Positions 19,928 to 29,255 of a stretch of DNA of 61,164 bases are shown piece after piece. The stretch comes from Bacteroidota bacterium. Lineage in GTDB: Bacteria; Bacteroidota; Bacteroidia; AKYH767-A; 2013-40CM-41-45. Under the pieces are notes generated by a model that did not search any database, was not told where the DNA came from, and saw nothing but the letters and a program-made list of their open reading frames with translations. Where the stretch lies: positions 1 to 61,164 of the forward strand of contig JAPLDA010000075.1 in NCBI GenBank assembly GCA_026391945.1. The letters are read 5' to 3'. The first letter of the stretch is position 1. Each line of letters opens with the position of its first letter. A program made the position numbers and the translations under genes.

Positions 19928-21018
19928 TAGAATACGAAAACCTCTTTCTTTCCAACAGGGAATTTACCGAAGAGCTTCAGCAATCTTTTGAGCAGACGCT
20001 GAAGAGCGGATGGTTTATTCTTGGAAACAAAGTAAAAGAATTTGAAAAAGAATTTGCCCTGTATTGCGGAAGCAGGCATTGCGTTGGAGTTGCATCCGGT
20101 CTCGATGCGTTGTTCCTTTCGCTGAAAGCCTGTTCGTTTAAACCGGGCGATGAAGTAATCGTTCCATCCAACACCTACATTGCCACCATCCTTGCTGTAC
20201 TGAATGCCGGACTGAAACCGGTGATGGCTGAACCCGATATCCGCACTTACAACATCGATCCGGAGAAAATCCGTGAGCAGATCACTGCGAAAACCGTGGC
20301 CATCATGCCGGTTCATCTCTACGGAAAATTGTGCGACATGGAAAGCATCATGGAGATTGCCAGGGAAAACAACCTGGTGGTCATTGAAGATTGTGCACAG
20401 GCTCATGGCGCTGCGTACAAAGGGAAAAGAGCCGGCACGTTCGGCACGTTCGGTGCCTTCAGTTATTACCCGACCAAAAACCTGGGAGCGTTGGGTGATG
20501 CAGGCTCCATCACCACCGACGATGAAACCCTGCTGACCAACCTTCACCGGTTACGCAACTATGGATCTGATGTTAAATACTACAATGAAATCATCGGCTA
20601 CAATTCCAGGCTCGATGAAATCCAGGCAGCATTTTTATCAGTGAAACTAAAGAAACTCGACCGCATCAATGAACACAAAAGAAAACTGGCAAAACTTTAC
20701 AGTGAAAACCTGAAAGATGATTTCATCAAACCGCATCACGACGAAAACTACTACGACGTCTTTCATATTTATGCCATCCGTCATGAGAAAAGAGATGAGC
20801 TGAAAAAATACCTTCTCGATAACGGAATCAAAACGGATATTCATTACCCGGTCGCTCCGCATCAACAACATGCCATGAAAGAAATTTTCAAAGGCATCCC
20901 GTGCCCGCTGTCAGAACAATTGCACGCCTCCATCCTCAGCCTTCCCATCTCGTATTTTCACACGGAAGAAGATGTAAACCGGGTGATCGCCGTGATGAAT
21001 AAATTTGAACTGCATTAA
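19924..21018 (+). CDS. PLP-dependent sugar aminotransferase (DegT/DnrJ/EryC1, FdtB/QdtB-like)
   Basis: The 364-residue protein contains GVASGLDALFLSLKAC, the glycine-rich cofactor region, VVIEDCAQAHGA with the pyridine-contacting Asp, and SYYPTKNLGALGDAG, whose Lys forms the Schiff base. It would aminate dTDP-3-keto-6-deoxyhexose from the overlapping ketoisomerase to give dTDP-3-amino-3,6-dideoxyhexose (Fuc3N or Qui3N). An acetyltransferase for N-acetylation and the rmlA/rmlB genes for the precursor are not in this window. The length is normal. Confidence 0.92.
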   Translation: MIEYENLFLSNREFTEELQQSFEQTLKSGWFILGNKVKEFEKEFALYCGSRHCVGVASGLDALFLSLKACSFKPGDEVIVPSNTYIATILAVLNAGLKPVMAEPDIRTYNIDPEKIREQITAKTVAIMPVHLYGKLCDMESIMEIARENNLVVIEDCAQAHGAAYKGKRAGTFGTFGAFSYYPTKNLGALGDAGSITTDDETLLTNLHRLRNYGSDVKYYNEIIGYNSRLDEIQAAFLSVKLKKLDRINEHKRKLAKLYSENLKDDFIKPHHDENYYDVFHIYAIRHEKRDELKKYLLDNGIKTDIHYPVAPHQQHAMKEIFKGIPCPLSEQLHASILSLPISYFHTEEDVNRVIAVMNKFELH

Positions 21019-21026
21019 CCGGTTGA

Positions 21027-21947
21027 ATGTACACTCCTGCCCCGATTGCATTATTCGTTTACAACCGACCGGCTCATACCAGGCGGCTTTTGATAAGCCT
21101 TCGAAGGAACAGGTTAAGCGATCAATCCGCCCTGTTCGTTTTTTCCGACGGCCCTAAACCGAATGCAACGGCTGACGACCTCAGCAAAATTGCAGCGGTG
21201 AAAAAAATTATTTCAGAAGAAAAATGGTGCAGAGAAGTGACCCTGGTGGAAGGCCACAGAAATGCCGGCCTCGCCGATTCCATTGTATCCGGCACAACGG
21301 AAATAATAAACCGCTTCGGAAAAATCATCGTGCTGGAAGATGATCTTGAACTGGCCCCCGGCTTCCTCGAATACATGAATGAGGCGCTGGAAATTTACCG
21401 GGAGGAAAAAAAAGTCATGCATGTTTCAGGATACATGTATCCCGTGAAACAAAAACTGCCTTCTTTATTTTTTGTGAACACGACATCGTGCTGGGGCTGG
21501 GCTACCTGGAAACGCGCATGGGATCATTATGATCCGTCTGCCCCGGGGCTTCTATCGAAGATTCATGCATCCGGCCGGTTGAAGGAATATACCTTCAATA
21601 ACACGACATCCTTTTTAGAACAACTGGAGATGAACGCATCCGGAAAACTCAATACCTGGGCGATCAAATGGAATGCAAGCGTCTTTCTCCAGAACGGGTA
21701 TTGCCTGCATCCTTATCCAAGCCTTGCGAGGAATACAGGCAACGACGGGACCGGCACGCACGGAAGTGTCGTATTGTTTAACGAACAAAAAATAACGGAC
21801 CGGATTCCCGTGGTGAAAATACCCATTGAAGAATTTGCTGAGGCCAGGAAAGCCATCGAACACTTTTACAGGAAACTGAATGCACCGGAAAACCTGTTCA
21901 GGAAAATAAAAAATAAATTGGTGCGGATGTTCCTCCACAGGCCATGA
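21027..21947 (+). CDS. Glycosyltransferase with GNT-I-like GT-A fold
   Basis: The 306-residue protein opens with APIALFVYNRPAHTRRLL. It has ALFVFSDGPKPNA and GKIIVLEDDLELAPGFLEYM, in which EDD is the metal site, and later SCWGWATWKRAWDHYD. These are hallmarks of the glycosyltransferases related to GNT-I found in polysaccharide loci. The stop overlaps the next ATG by four bases. The donor is unknown. Confidence 0.84.
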   Translation: MYTPAPIALFVYNRPAHTRRLLISLRRNRLSDQSALFVFSDGPKPNATADDLSKIAAVKKIISEEKWCREVTLVEGHRNAGLADSIVSGTTEIINRFGKIIVLEDDLELAPGFLEYMNEALEIYREEKKVMHVSGYMYPVKQKLPSLFFVNTTSCWGWATWKRAWDHYDPSAPGLLSKIHASGRLKEYTFNNTTSFLEQLEMNASGKLNTWAIKWNASVFLQNGYCLHPYPSLARNTGNDGTGTHGSVVLFNEQKITDRIPVVKIPIEEFAEARKAIEHFYRKLNAPENLFRKIKNKLVRMFLHRP

Positions 21948-23218
21948 GCAGTTTAAAAATCCTTCACATCAATACGCTCGACAGCCAGGGCGGAGCCTCA
22001 CAGGTTGCCATGGACCTCATACACAATATGGAGGAAGAAAGCCATCTGCTGGTGATGATCAAGTCGGCGCAAAACGAACGCGTGCTGAAATTAAAACGTA
22101 ATTTCCTGGACCTTGTCTTTGCCGTCTTTGACAAAATTTCCTGGAAACTTGGAAAACGTAAATCACTCCGGGCTTTTCTCAGTTTGGACAACAGTTTTAA
22201 TTTCACTTACCAGAAATTAAAAAAACTGAAACAGTACCGGGAAGCCGACATCATTCACCTGCATAATATCCACGGAGGCTATTTTGATTTCAAGGCACTT
22301 TTACTGGTTGCAAAAGAAAAACAAATTGTCTGGACGCTCCACGACATGTGGGCCATCACCGGCGGCGAAGCATACACCTTTGAAAATGAAAATTACAAAA
22401 AAGGAGTCGGCTACACGCCTTACATCCGGTACTACCCGTTGCTGAACCCGGTGATTGACAGGAGGCAGCACTTTCTTGAAAAGAAAAAAAAAATTTATTC
22501 ACAACTCCGCAACCTCACGTTTGTTCCGGTAAGCAAGTGGCTGGAAAAATGTTTCCGCGAAGCATACGTCTACAACCCCTTTATCCACCTTCACCGGATC
22601 GAGAACGGGATCGACATATCCATATTCACGAATCAACAACTGAGAACCTGGAAGAAACCGCGGATCCTGTTTTTCAATTTTGACAACCCGTTTAAGGGCA
22701 GTTATTTATTCACCAATATCCTTGAACAGATCGGCAGTGAGTTTGACCTCTACATCGTCGGCGACAAACTGAATACGGGGACAACACAGGTTCATTTTCA
22801 ATACATCCACAGCAGGCAAATGCTTAGCGATGTGTACAATCACACCGACATACTTATCTTTCCATCCCTCGCCGAAAATTTCCCGCTCACCGTTCTTGAA
22901 GCCATGGCATGCGGTGTTTGTGTAATCGGTTCGGATACCGGCGGAATTCCGGAAATTCTGGACAATACCTGCGGGTATCTTTTCAAAAACAACAGCCAGG
23001 AAGACTTGAAATCGAAAATCACTGATGCGTTGCTCTCCATTGAGAATACCAGGAAGAAAGGAGAGCTTGCGGAAAAACGGGTTCAACAACAGTTTACCTT
23101 GAAAAAAAACTGCCGCGAATACTCCACATTATATCGTGATCTGTTGAAATATGAAAACTGGAATTTTGACGAGCGGGAGACCGGCAAATCCATCAACGTC
23201 GCTGACTTTTTTGAATGA
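21944..23218 (+). CDS. Family 4 glycosyltransferase
   Basis: The 424-residue GT-B enzyme has an N-terminal LHINTLDSQGGASQVAMDL and ADIIHLHNIHGGYFDF. Its C-terminal donor-binding half contains FPSLAENFPLTVLEAMACG, with the retaining-enzyme E-x7-E motif, followed by VIGSDTGGIPEI. It overlaps the preceding glycosyltransferase gene by four bases, which suggests coupled translation. A 112-base gap without features follows. Confidence 0.93.
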   Translation: MSSLKILHINTLDSQGGASQVAMDLIHNMEEESHLLVMIKSAQNERVLKLKRNFLDLVFAVFDKISWKLGKRKSLRAFLSLDNSFNFTYQKLKKLKQYREADIIHLHNIHGGYFDFKALLLVAKEKQIVWTLHDMWAITGGEAYTFENENYKKGVGYTPYIRYYPLLNPVIDRRQHFLEKKKKIYSQLRNLTFVPVSKWLEKCFREAYVYNPFIHLHRIENGIDISIFTNQQLRTWKKPRILFFNFDNPFKGSYLFTNILEQIGSEFDLYIVGDKLNTGTTQVHFQYIHSRQMLSDVYNHTDILIFPSLAENFPLTVLEAMACGVCVIGSDTGGIPEILDNTCGYLFKNNSQEDLKSKITDALLSIENTRKKGELAEKRVQQQFTLKKNCREYSTLYRDLLKYENWNFDERETGKSINVADFFE

Positions 23219-23330
23219 CATTCATGAACGATAAAACACCTTTCGCAAATATTTTTTTTCATCTGCTGGCGGAGAATCAATCCGTGCATGCCCATGTAAA
23301 AAACATAACACATCCTACTTCACCGGCCGC

Positions 23331-24320
23331 ATGAACCATCCGAAGATCAGCATCATCACGCCGTCATTCAACCAGGGAAAATTCCTGGAAGAAACCATCG
23401 TCTCGGTGATCGGCCAGGATTACCCCAACCTGGAATACATCGTCATCGATGGCGGAAGCACGGATCAATCGGTTGAAATCATACGGAAGTATGAACGTCG
23501 ACTGCAGTACTGGACCAGCGAAAAAGACAACGGCCAGAGCGAAGCCATCAATAAAGGATTGCGCATGTGCACGGGCGACATTATTACCTGGCTGAACAGC
23601 GACGATCTGTTTACTCCCGGTGCGTTGCGAAGAGCTGCTGACTGTTTTCAAAAAAATCCGGATGCACAACTCATTCACGGCAGGACCATCCTGTTCGGTG
23701 ACATCAAAAAGGAAATCACGAAAGGCGCTGACGACGCTGATCTTGATGTGAGATATTTCTCTTCGATTCCGTTCCCGCAACCTTCCTCCTTCTTTACCAG
23801 GAAAGTTTTGTCGGAGCAGGGTTTGCTGGATGAACAGCTTCACTATGGAATGGATTTCGATTACCTCATCCGCATTGCACTGAATTACCGGATTGCAAAA
23901 ACAGAAGAAATTTTTTCGAAGTACCGCATGCATGCTCACAGCAAATCCGTGAGCAGCAGCAGGAACTTTGCCGTTGACTGGGCTAAAGTCTTCGGTAAAT
24001 TCCTGAATACATTTGATACCAAACGCGCCTGGATCACAGTACTGAAACAAGCGGGGATCGTGGAGGAAACAAACGGCTCTTACTCTTCCGGCAAAATTTT
24101 TCCGGATGCCGTATTGAAAAAAATTGTCATGTATTTTTTAGAGCACCAGCTTTACATATATTACGAGTTGCTGGACATGCAAAGGGTGAAACTGATCAGC
24201 GGGCTGATCCGGGAAAACGATCCTGAATTTTTCAGGGAAAGAAAACTTCAGAAAATCGCCGGCAGGAGTTCGATGCTGAGTCCCGGGATCATCCGGTTAT
24301 TGCGTAAATTTTCGAGATGA
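23331..24320 (+). CDS. Family 2 glycosyltransferase
   Basis: The 329-residue protein has a compact GT-A domain: ISIITPSFNQGKFLEETIVSV, IVIDGGSTDQSVEII and WTSEKDNGQSEAINKG. WLNSDD (~residue 90) is the metal-binding site. A second half rich in charged helices follows. The sequence type is close to the WcaA-like transferases of exopolysaccharide clusters. It resembles the product of the gene at 16488 in the EKDNG segment, but the tails differ. Confidence 0.92.
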   Translation: MNHPKISIITPSFNQGKFLEETIVSVIGQDYPNLEYIVIDGGSTDQSVEIIRKYERRLQYWTSEKDNGQSEAINKGLRMCTGDIITWLNSDDLFTPGALRRAADCFQKNPDAQLIHGRTILFGDIKKEITKGADDADLDVRYFSSIPFPQPSSFFTRKVLSEQGLLDEQLHYGMDFDYLIRIALNYRIAKTEEIFSKYRMHAHSKSVSSSRNFAVDWAKVFGKFLNTFDTKRAWITVLKQAGIVEETNGSYSSGKIFPDAVLKKIVMYFLEHQLYIYYELLDMQRVKLISGLIRENDPEFFRERKLQKIAGRSSMLSPGIIRLLRKFSR

Positions 24321-24368
24321 TGAATGCTTTGTTTTATCTTGCAGAAAATTCCATCAACCGAAATCAGG

Positions 24369-25265
24369 ATGCCATTCTTTAGTATCGTAATCCCGGCTTA
24401 TAACCGCGAAGCCATGATCGCGGACACGCTGAATTCAGTGCTGTCGCAAGCTTTCACCGGTTTTGAAGTGATCGTGGTGGATGACGGTAGTACTGATCAT
24501 ACGCGTCAGGTTCTAAAAGAAAAATTCGGAACGGAACCTAAAATCAAAATCATCCTTCAGGAGAACATGGAGCGCGGTGCGGCGAGAAATAACGGTTTCA
24601 GAAATTCTTCCGGCGAGTACGTGGTGTTTTTTGATTCCGATGACCTGATGCATGCAGATCATCTCGAAACACTTCACCGGGGAATTACACAAAATCAATT
24701 TCCTGATTTCATCGCAACAAAATTTGTTCTCAGGCGGGAGAACAGGATCATCCATTCTGATCTGGCAAACCTAACTTCCGGGACTTATGATTACCGGCTT
24801 TTCCTGAACGGAAACCCGCTGGCCTGCAACATCTGTGTGAAACGAAAAAATCCCGGGCTGCTGCTGTTTGAAGAAGACCGCAGGTATGCCATCAAGGAAG
24901 ACTGGATGTTCCTGCTTCAGAATCTCCGTCATACTAAAATGTTTCTCATTGATAAAGTGACCATCACGATGACGGATCATGAAAACCGATCGATGCGGAC
25001 TGATCAGGAGCAAATCATACAGAAAACTTTTTTATCGGCGGAATGGATAAAGAAAAATGTTCCGTTAAACAGGCATGAGCTCCGCTTGCTTCACGCCCAT
25101 GCAAATTATTTCTCTGCCATACATAGTTATATTGATGCCCGGAGAATGAAAGCGCTTGAATACCTTTGGCGCGCCGTCCGCCTGAACGGGCTGAAAAAAA
25201 AATACATCCTCCTTGCGATGAAGATACTGCCCGGAAAAAAAATGATCAATAAAATTTTCGCTTGA
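24369..25265 (+). CDS. Family 2 glycosyltransferase
   Basis: The 298-residue protein begins MPFFSIVIPAYNREAMIADT and carries VIVVDDGSTDHTRQVL, RGAARNNGFRNSSGEYVVF and DSDD (~residue 95), the canonical GT2 set. The ATG at 24369 was preferred to one 15 codons upstream because conserved sequence begins there. Its last four bases overlap the TTG start of the next gene. Confidence 0.92.
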   Translation: MPFFSIVIPAYNREAMIADTLNSVLSQAFTGFEVIVVDDGSTDHTRQVLKEKFGTEPKIKIILQENMERGAARNNGFRNSSGEYVVFFDSDDLMHADHLETLHRGITQNQFPDFIATKFVLRRENRIIHSDLANLTSGTYDYRLFLNGNPLACNICVKRKNPGLLLFEEDRRYAIKEDWMFLLQNLRHTKMFLIDKVTITMTDHENRSMRTDQEQIIQKTFLSAEWIKKNVPLNRHELRLLHAHANYFSAIHSYIDARRMKALEYLWRAVRLNGLKKKYILLAMKILPGKKMINKIFA

Positions 25266-26488
25266 GCAAACGGAAAAACATACTGGTGATTACGTACTGG
25301 AGTTACAGCGATGCACTCATCCAGGCTTACACGCTTCCCTACCTCGCCATGATCAAGGATCAACTTCCTGAAGGAAGCTGGATTTACCTGGTGACCTTTG
25401 AACAGAAAAAATTAAAACTTTCTGTCAACAAACGCGAGCAGGCCAGGCAAAAACTAAAGCTGCAGGGAATCAAATGGGTGGCGTACAACTATTATAGTTT
25501 TGGGCTGGCTGCCTTTTTCAGCTGGCTGTGGATCGGGCTTGACCTGGTGAGGATGACTTTTGTTCACCGCCTGCGTTTCATTCATGCCTGGTGTACCACG
25601 GCGGGATCCATCGGGTACCTGCTTTCGAAACTCACCGGCAGGCCTTTGATCATCGACAGCTACGAACCGCATGCAGAAGCCATGGTAGAAAACGGCACAT
25701 GGAAAAAAAACAGTTTGCAGTTCAGGTTACTTTTCAATCTTGAAAAAAGACTGACCCATCATGCGAAAGTGATCATTTCAGCAACGGAAAGCATGCGCGG
25801 GTATGCGAAACAAAAATACGATGCGGAGATCGAACGTTTTTATGTGAAGCCTGCCTGTGTGGACCCTGATTTTTTTTTAAGTTACCATAAGAAAAACAGG
25901 GAACTGTCGCGGCAACTGAAATTTGAAAATAAAATCGTGTGCGTGTATGCCGGTAAGTTCGGCGGCATTTATCTCACGGATGAAGTGTTCCGTTTTTTCC
26001 GTGTTGCAAGTGCGTATTGGGGTGACCGGTTCAGGGTGCTTCTTCTTACCAATCACCCGGTGGAAGAGTTGAAAAGACTTGCCGACAAAAATCAATTTGA
26101 CTTCAGCAAGGTGACGGTGAAATTTGTAGCTCATGCAGATGTTCCCGACTACATGGGACTTGGGGATTTTGCCATCACGCCTGTGAAACCGATTCCTTCG
26201 AAACGGCATTGCACTCCCATCAAAGACGGAGAATATTGGGCACTTGGATTGCCCGTGGTGATCACAAAAAATATTTCTGATGATTCAGACATCATCCGCG
26301 AATTTAAAATCGGAGCCGTCATTGAAGAATTGAATGAGAGCGGATACCTGGATGCCGTCAAAAAAATTGATTCCATTCTGAACGAAACGAATCATAACGA
26401 CACCGTAAAAAGAATTCAGAAGATTGCACACCAGTACCGCGACCTTGATATGGCTCGGAACATCTATCGGAATATTTATTCCGGATGA
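25262..26488 (+). CDS. GT-B glycosyltransferase
   Basis: The 408-residue protein has ILVITYWSYSDALIQAYTLPY at the N-terminus and a hydrophobic membrane-associated stretch (~70-100, FGLAAFFSWLWIGLDLVRM). The donor half contains CVYAGKFGGIYL, GDFAITPVKPIPSKRHCTP and IKDGEYWALGLPVVIT. The last is where group 1 transferases place their E-x7-E; here the spacing is altered. The start is a TTG overlapping the upstream stop. It is the last plus-strand gene of this run. Confidence 0.82.
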   Translation: MSKRKNILVITYWSYSDALIQAYTLPYLAMIKDQLPEGSWIYLVTFEQKKLKLSVNKREQARQKLKLQGIKWVAYNYYSFGLAAFFSWLWIGLDLVRMTFVHRLRFIHAWCTTAGSIGYLLSKLTGRPLIIDSYEPHAEAMVENGTWKKNSLQFRLLFNLEKRLTHHAKVIISATESMRGYAKQKYDAEIERFYVKPACVDPDFFLSYHKKNRELSRQLKFENKIVCVYAGKFGGIYLTDEVFRFFRVASAYWGDRFRVLLLTNHPVEELKRLADKNQFDFSKVTVKFVAHADVPDYMGLGDFAITPVKPIPSKRHCTPIKDGEYWALGLPVVITKNISDDSDIIREFKIGAVIEELNESGYLDAVKKIDSILNETNHNDTVKRIQKIAHQYRDLDMARNIYRNIYSG

Positions 26489-26505
26489 AGTACCCCGGAG
26501 AGGAT

Positions 26506-27876
26506 TTATTTGCCTGCTGACAGGAGCGCGTCCCCTTCTTCCTTCTTCTTAGCGTTTTTCTTTTCCTGGTAATAATAATTCGTGATGAGAAGGCTGACCA
26601 CAAAAAACGGAATCGCCGGTATCTTATACCGCACCAGCGAACCAAAATTGGACGTCGTAAGCCCGACTGAAAAGGCAAAGAAAAAACTGAATGAGACGCT
26701 GAAAAAAAGAATGTGATTCTTAAACAGCAGCCTGAAGAAGTTGATCACTTTAAGTTTCAGGAGAAGGTAAATGCTGAACAGAAGGATGACGAAATTTTCC
26801 AGTCCCGACACAATCATTCCCGGGTTATACGATTCCCACAAATACGGTCTGAACAAAGCCGAAATGATGGCTATCGGTGCTTTGCTGATGATATCGCTGA
26901 TGGTGGCATCGTATTCCCCGATGTCGAACGATGCTCCCTGGTAAATGTCCCTCTTGAGATCCTGCTGCGTGGAAACCGCTTTGGTGAGTACATTATCGAG
27001 CGCATATTCACCGAGCACATCACCCATGTTTTTCAAAAAAAGATACCCGGCAAACAAGGCCAGGAAAATGAGCGCCGGCGTGATTGCCGAGCGAATCACT
27101 TTGTTGCGGAATCGTTCCAGTTCATATCCTGCAAACCAGATCAGCGTTCCCGGCATCAACGCAAAAAAGATGTACGGTTTAACTTTAATCAGGATCCAGG
27201 AAGCAAGAATCATGTGAATGATGTTAGCCAGGTACCCTTCTTTCAACCTGATGATGCGATAAAAAGAAGAGGTGAAAATAGCAACTGCGGAAAGTGTCAG
27301 CGTATCCTTTAACAGTCCAGAACCCCAGAAGACAACCGAAGGAACAAACAGGATGGCGAATGCCAGCTCCTTCTCCATCGTCGGAAATTCGGTGATGAAC
27401 ATTTTATAGAGTCGCCAGATCGCAAAAAAAGACAACAGGGCAAGCAACATGGTTTGCCCGATGAAACTGTTGAATGTAAGCAGTGAAAGCGGCCAAGTGA
27501 TCTTGTCAACATAGATAGCATGTTTATCATAGCTAAAAACAGGATAATCCGTGTCTTCATCAAATGAAAGTAAAATCTCGTTATCCATCGGGTAAACCGA
27601 AAACCGGATGGCTGCTGACGGGTCTTTCAGGAACAAACGGGTCACCGTTACATTATCATGATAATACGTGGTGGTATCACCGCCGCCGTAATAAAACACA
27701 TACACAAAGCAAACAGCAATTCCACCGATGACCTTAACAAACAAACCGGATATGTAATACTTGTAATAGGGCTCCTTGTCGATGTGCCGGTACTTGATAC
27801 TACGCGCCACGATGTAAAACAAAATAAAAAGTATCGGCGCAACAATCAGGTCAATGATGGAAAGATTCTGAATCAT
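26506..27876 (-). CDS. Multipass membrane protein of the polysaccharide locus
   Basis: The 456-residue protein has about ten hydrophobic helices, starting at ~8-26 (IDLIVAPILFILFYIVA). GGGDTTTYY (~residue 64) sits in the first large extracytoplasmic loop, and there is a basic tail (EKKNAKKKEE). The acidic loop motif and topology recall GT-C transferases or O-antigen polymerases, but no family signature is decisive. It faces against the neighbouring transferases and is convergent with the upstream gene. A processive ABC-exported glycan does not need Wzy, so a membrane glycosyltransferase is the more likely role (inference). Confidence 0.65.
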   Translation of the reverse strand: MIQNLSIIDLIVAPILFILFYIVARSIKYRHIDKEPYYKYYISGLFVKVIGGIAVCFVYVFYYGGGDTTTYYHDNVTVTRLFLKDPSAAIRFSVYPMDNEILLSFDEDTDYPVFSYDKHAIYVDKITWPLSLLTFNSFIGQTMLLALLSFFAIWRLYKMFITEFPTMEKELAFAILFVPSVVFWGSGLLKDTLTLSAVAIFTSSFYRIIRLKEGYLANIIHMILASWILIKVKPYIFFALMPGTLIWFAGYELERFRNKVIRSAITPALIFLALFAGYLFLKNMGDVLGEYALDNVLTKAVSTQQDLKRDIYQGASFDIGEYDATISDIISKAPIAIISALFRPYLWESYNPGMIVSGLENFVILLFSIYLLLKLKVINFFRLLFKNHILFFSVSFSFFFAFSVGLTTSNFGSLVRYKIPAIPFFVVSLLITNYYYQEKKNAKKKEEGDALLSAGK

Positions 27877-28001
27877 TCATTCAACAATTTAACAGCCGTT
27901 TACGCCTATTCACCTGAATTTTGTTCGTGAGCGAATTAGTTGTTCAAAAGAACAAAAATAAATTCTATTTTTCGGAATTAAGTGAACACTCCCGGGATAA
28001 C

Positions 28002-29255
28002 ATGAAAATTCTCTTTCTTACCTATGATGGTTTGTCAGATCCGCTCGGACAATCGCAGATTTTGCCGTATTTCCTCGGGCTTGCAAGGTATGGCCATGAA
28101 ATCACCATTGTGAGTTCTGAAAAAAAGCAGAACGAAATGCTGATTGAATCCATCCGGGAAGAACTGAACCGCAACCAAATCCGGTGGATCAACATCATGT
28201 ACACGAAGAGTCCGCCCATCCTGTCGAGCATCTATGATATTCTGAAAATGAAAAGAATCTGTGACCGCCTGTGCAGGAGCATTCCATTCGACCTGGTGCA
28301 TTGCAGAAGTTCCATCACGTCACTGATCGGGTTGCACCTGAAAAAAAAATGGGGACTGCGTTTCATCTTTGACATGAGAGGATTTTATGCTGATGAAAGG
28401 ATTGACGGCGGAATGTGGAACCAGGAGAACATCATCTATAAAATCATCTACCGCTATTTCAAAAAAAAGGAAACAGCGTTCCTGTCAAAAGCAGATTACA
28501 CCATCTGTCTCACCGAAAATGCAAAGCAGGAAATTCATTCGTGGAAAAGCATACCGAACCAGCCCATTCCCATCAAAGTGATTCCATGTTGCGCCGACTC
28601 CGATTTATTCAACGCGAAAAACATTCCGGATGAAACGAGGGAAAGATTCAGGATGGAACTTCATCTCGACAAAGATGACTTTGTGTTGTCCTACATCGGG
28701 GCTCTTGGCACATGGTACATGCCGGATGAGATGCTCGATTTCTTTAAACGCTTGCTGATCAGGAAACCCGGGGCGAAGTTTCTTTTCATTACGCATGAAG
28801 ATCCAAAACTGATTCTCGGAAAAGCGGGAGCCAAACATATCCCACCTGAAAAGATCATCATTTACAAAGCCAAACACAACGACGTGCCGGCACTGCTGTC
28901 ACTTTCACAGGTATCCATTTTTTTTATCAAACCACTTTATTCGAAGAAGGCATCATCACCGGTAAAACAAGGCGAGATCATGAGCATGGGCATTCCGATC
29001 ATTTGCAATTCGAATGTCGGTGACACGGATAAAATTATCCGGACCTCTGAAAGCGGATCCATTGTCAGAAATTTTGCCAACGATGATTATGATTTCGTGG
29101 TGGAAGAACTACCACGCCTGCTCGCTTTACCGAAAGACAAAATCAGGAATTCGGCGATAGCGTATTTTTCCCTTCAACGCGGCATCGAAAAATACAACGA
29201 TGCTTACAACAGCCTGCACCCGGTCATGCATGATGGTACGATTCATTCCGGATGA
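28002..29255 (+). CDS. Family 4 glycosyltransferase
   Basis: The 417-residue GT-B protein starts MKILFLTYDGLSDPLGQSQI. It shows DLVHCRSSITSLIGLHLK and RFIFDMRGFYADERIDGG in the acceptor half, and SYIGALGTWYMPDEMLDF with SPVKQGEIMSMGIPIICNS in the donor half. The ATG at 28002 was chosen; an earlier in-frame start at 27921 adds 27 poorly conserved residues. Its 3' end overlaps the 3' end of rlmH on the other strand by 32 bases. Confidence 0.9.
   Translation: MKILFLTYDGLSDPLGQSQILPYFLGLARYGHEITIVSSEKKQNEMLIESIREELNRNQIRWINIMYTKSPPILSSIYDILKMKRICDRLCRSIPFDLVHCRSSITSLIGLHLKKKWGLRFIFDMRGFYADERIDGGMWNQENIIYKIIYRYFKKKETAFLSKADYTICLTENAKQEIHSWKSIPNQPIPIKVIPCCADSDLFNAKNIPDETRERFRMELHLDKDDFVLSYIGALGTWYMPDEMLDFFKRLLIRKPGAKFLFITHEDPKLILGKAGAKHIPPEKIIIYKAKHNDVPALLSLSQVSIFFIKPLYSKKASSPVKQGEIMSMGIPIICNSNVGDTDKIIRTSESGSIVRNFANDDYDFVVEELPRLLALPKDKIRNSAIAYFSLQRGIEKYNDAYNSLHPVMHDGTIHSG

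Noticed and set aside
23364-24050. A 228-codon minus-strand frame
   Set aside because: Antisense to a canonical family 2 glycosyltransferase.
26713-27312. A 199-codon plus-strand frame
   Set aside because: Antisense to the multipass membrane protein; its translation is charged and feature-poor as expected from a mirrored hydrophobic gene.
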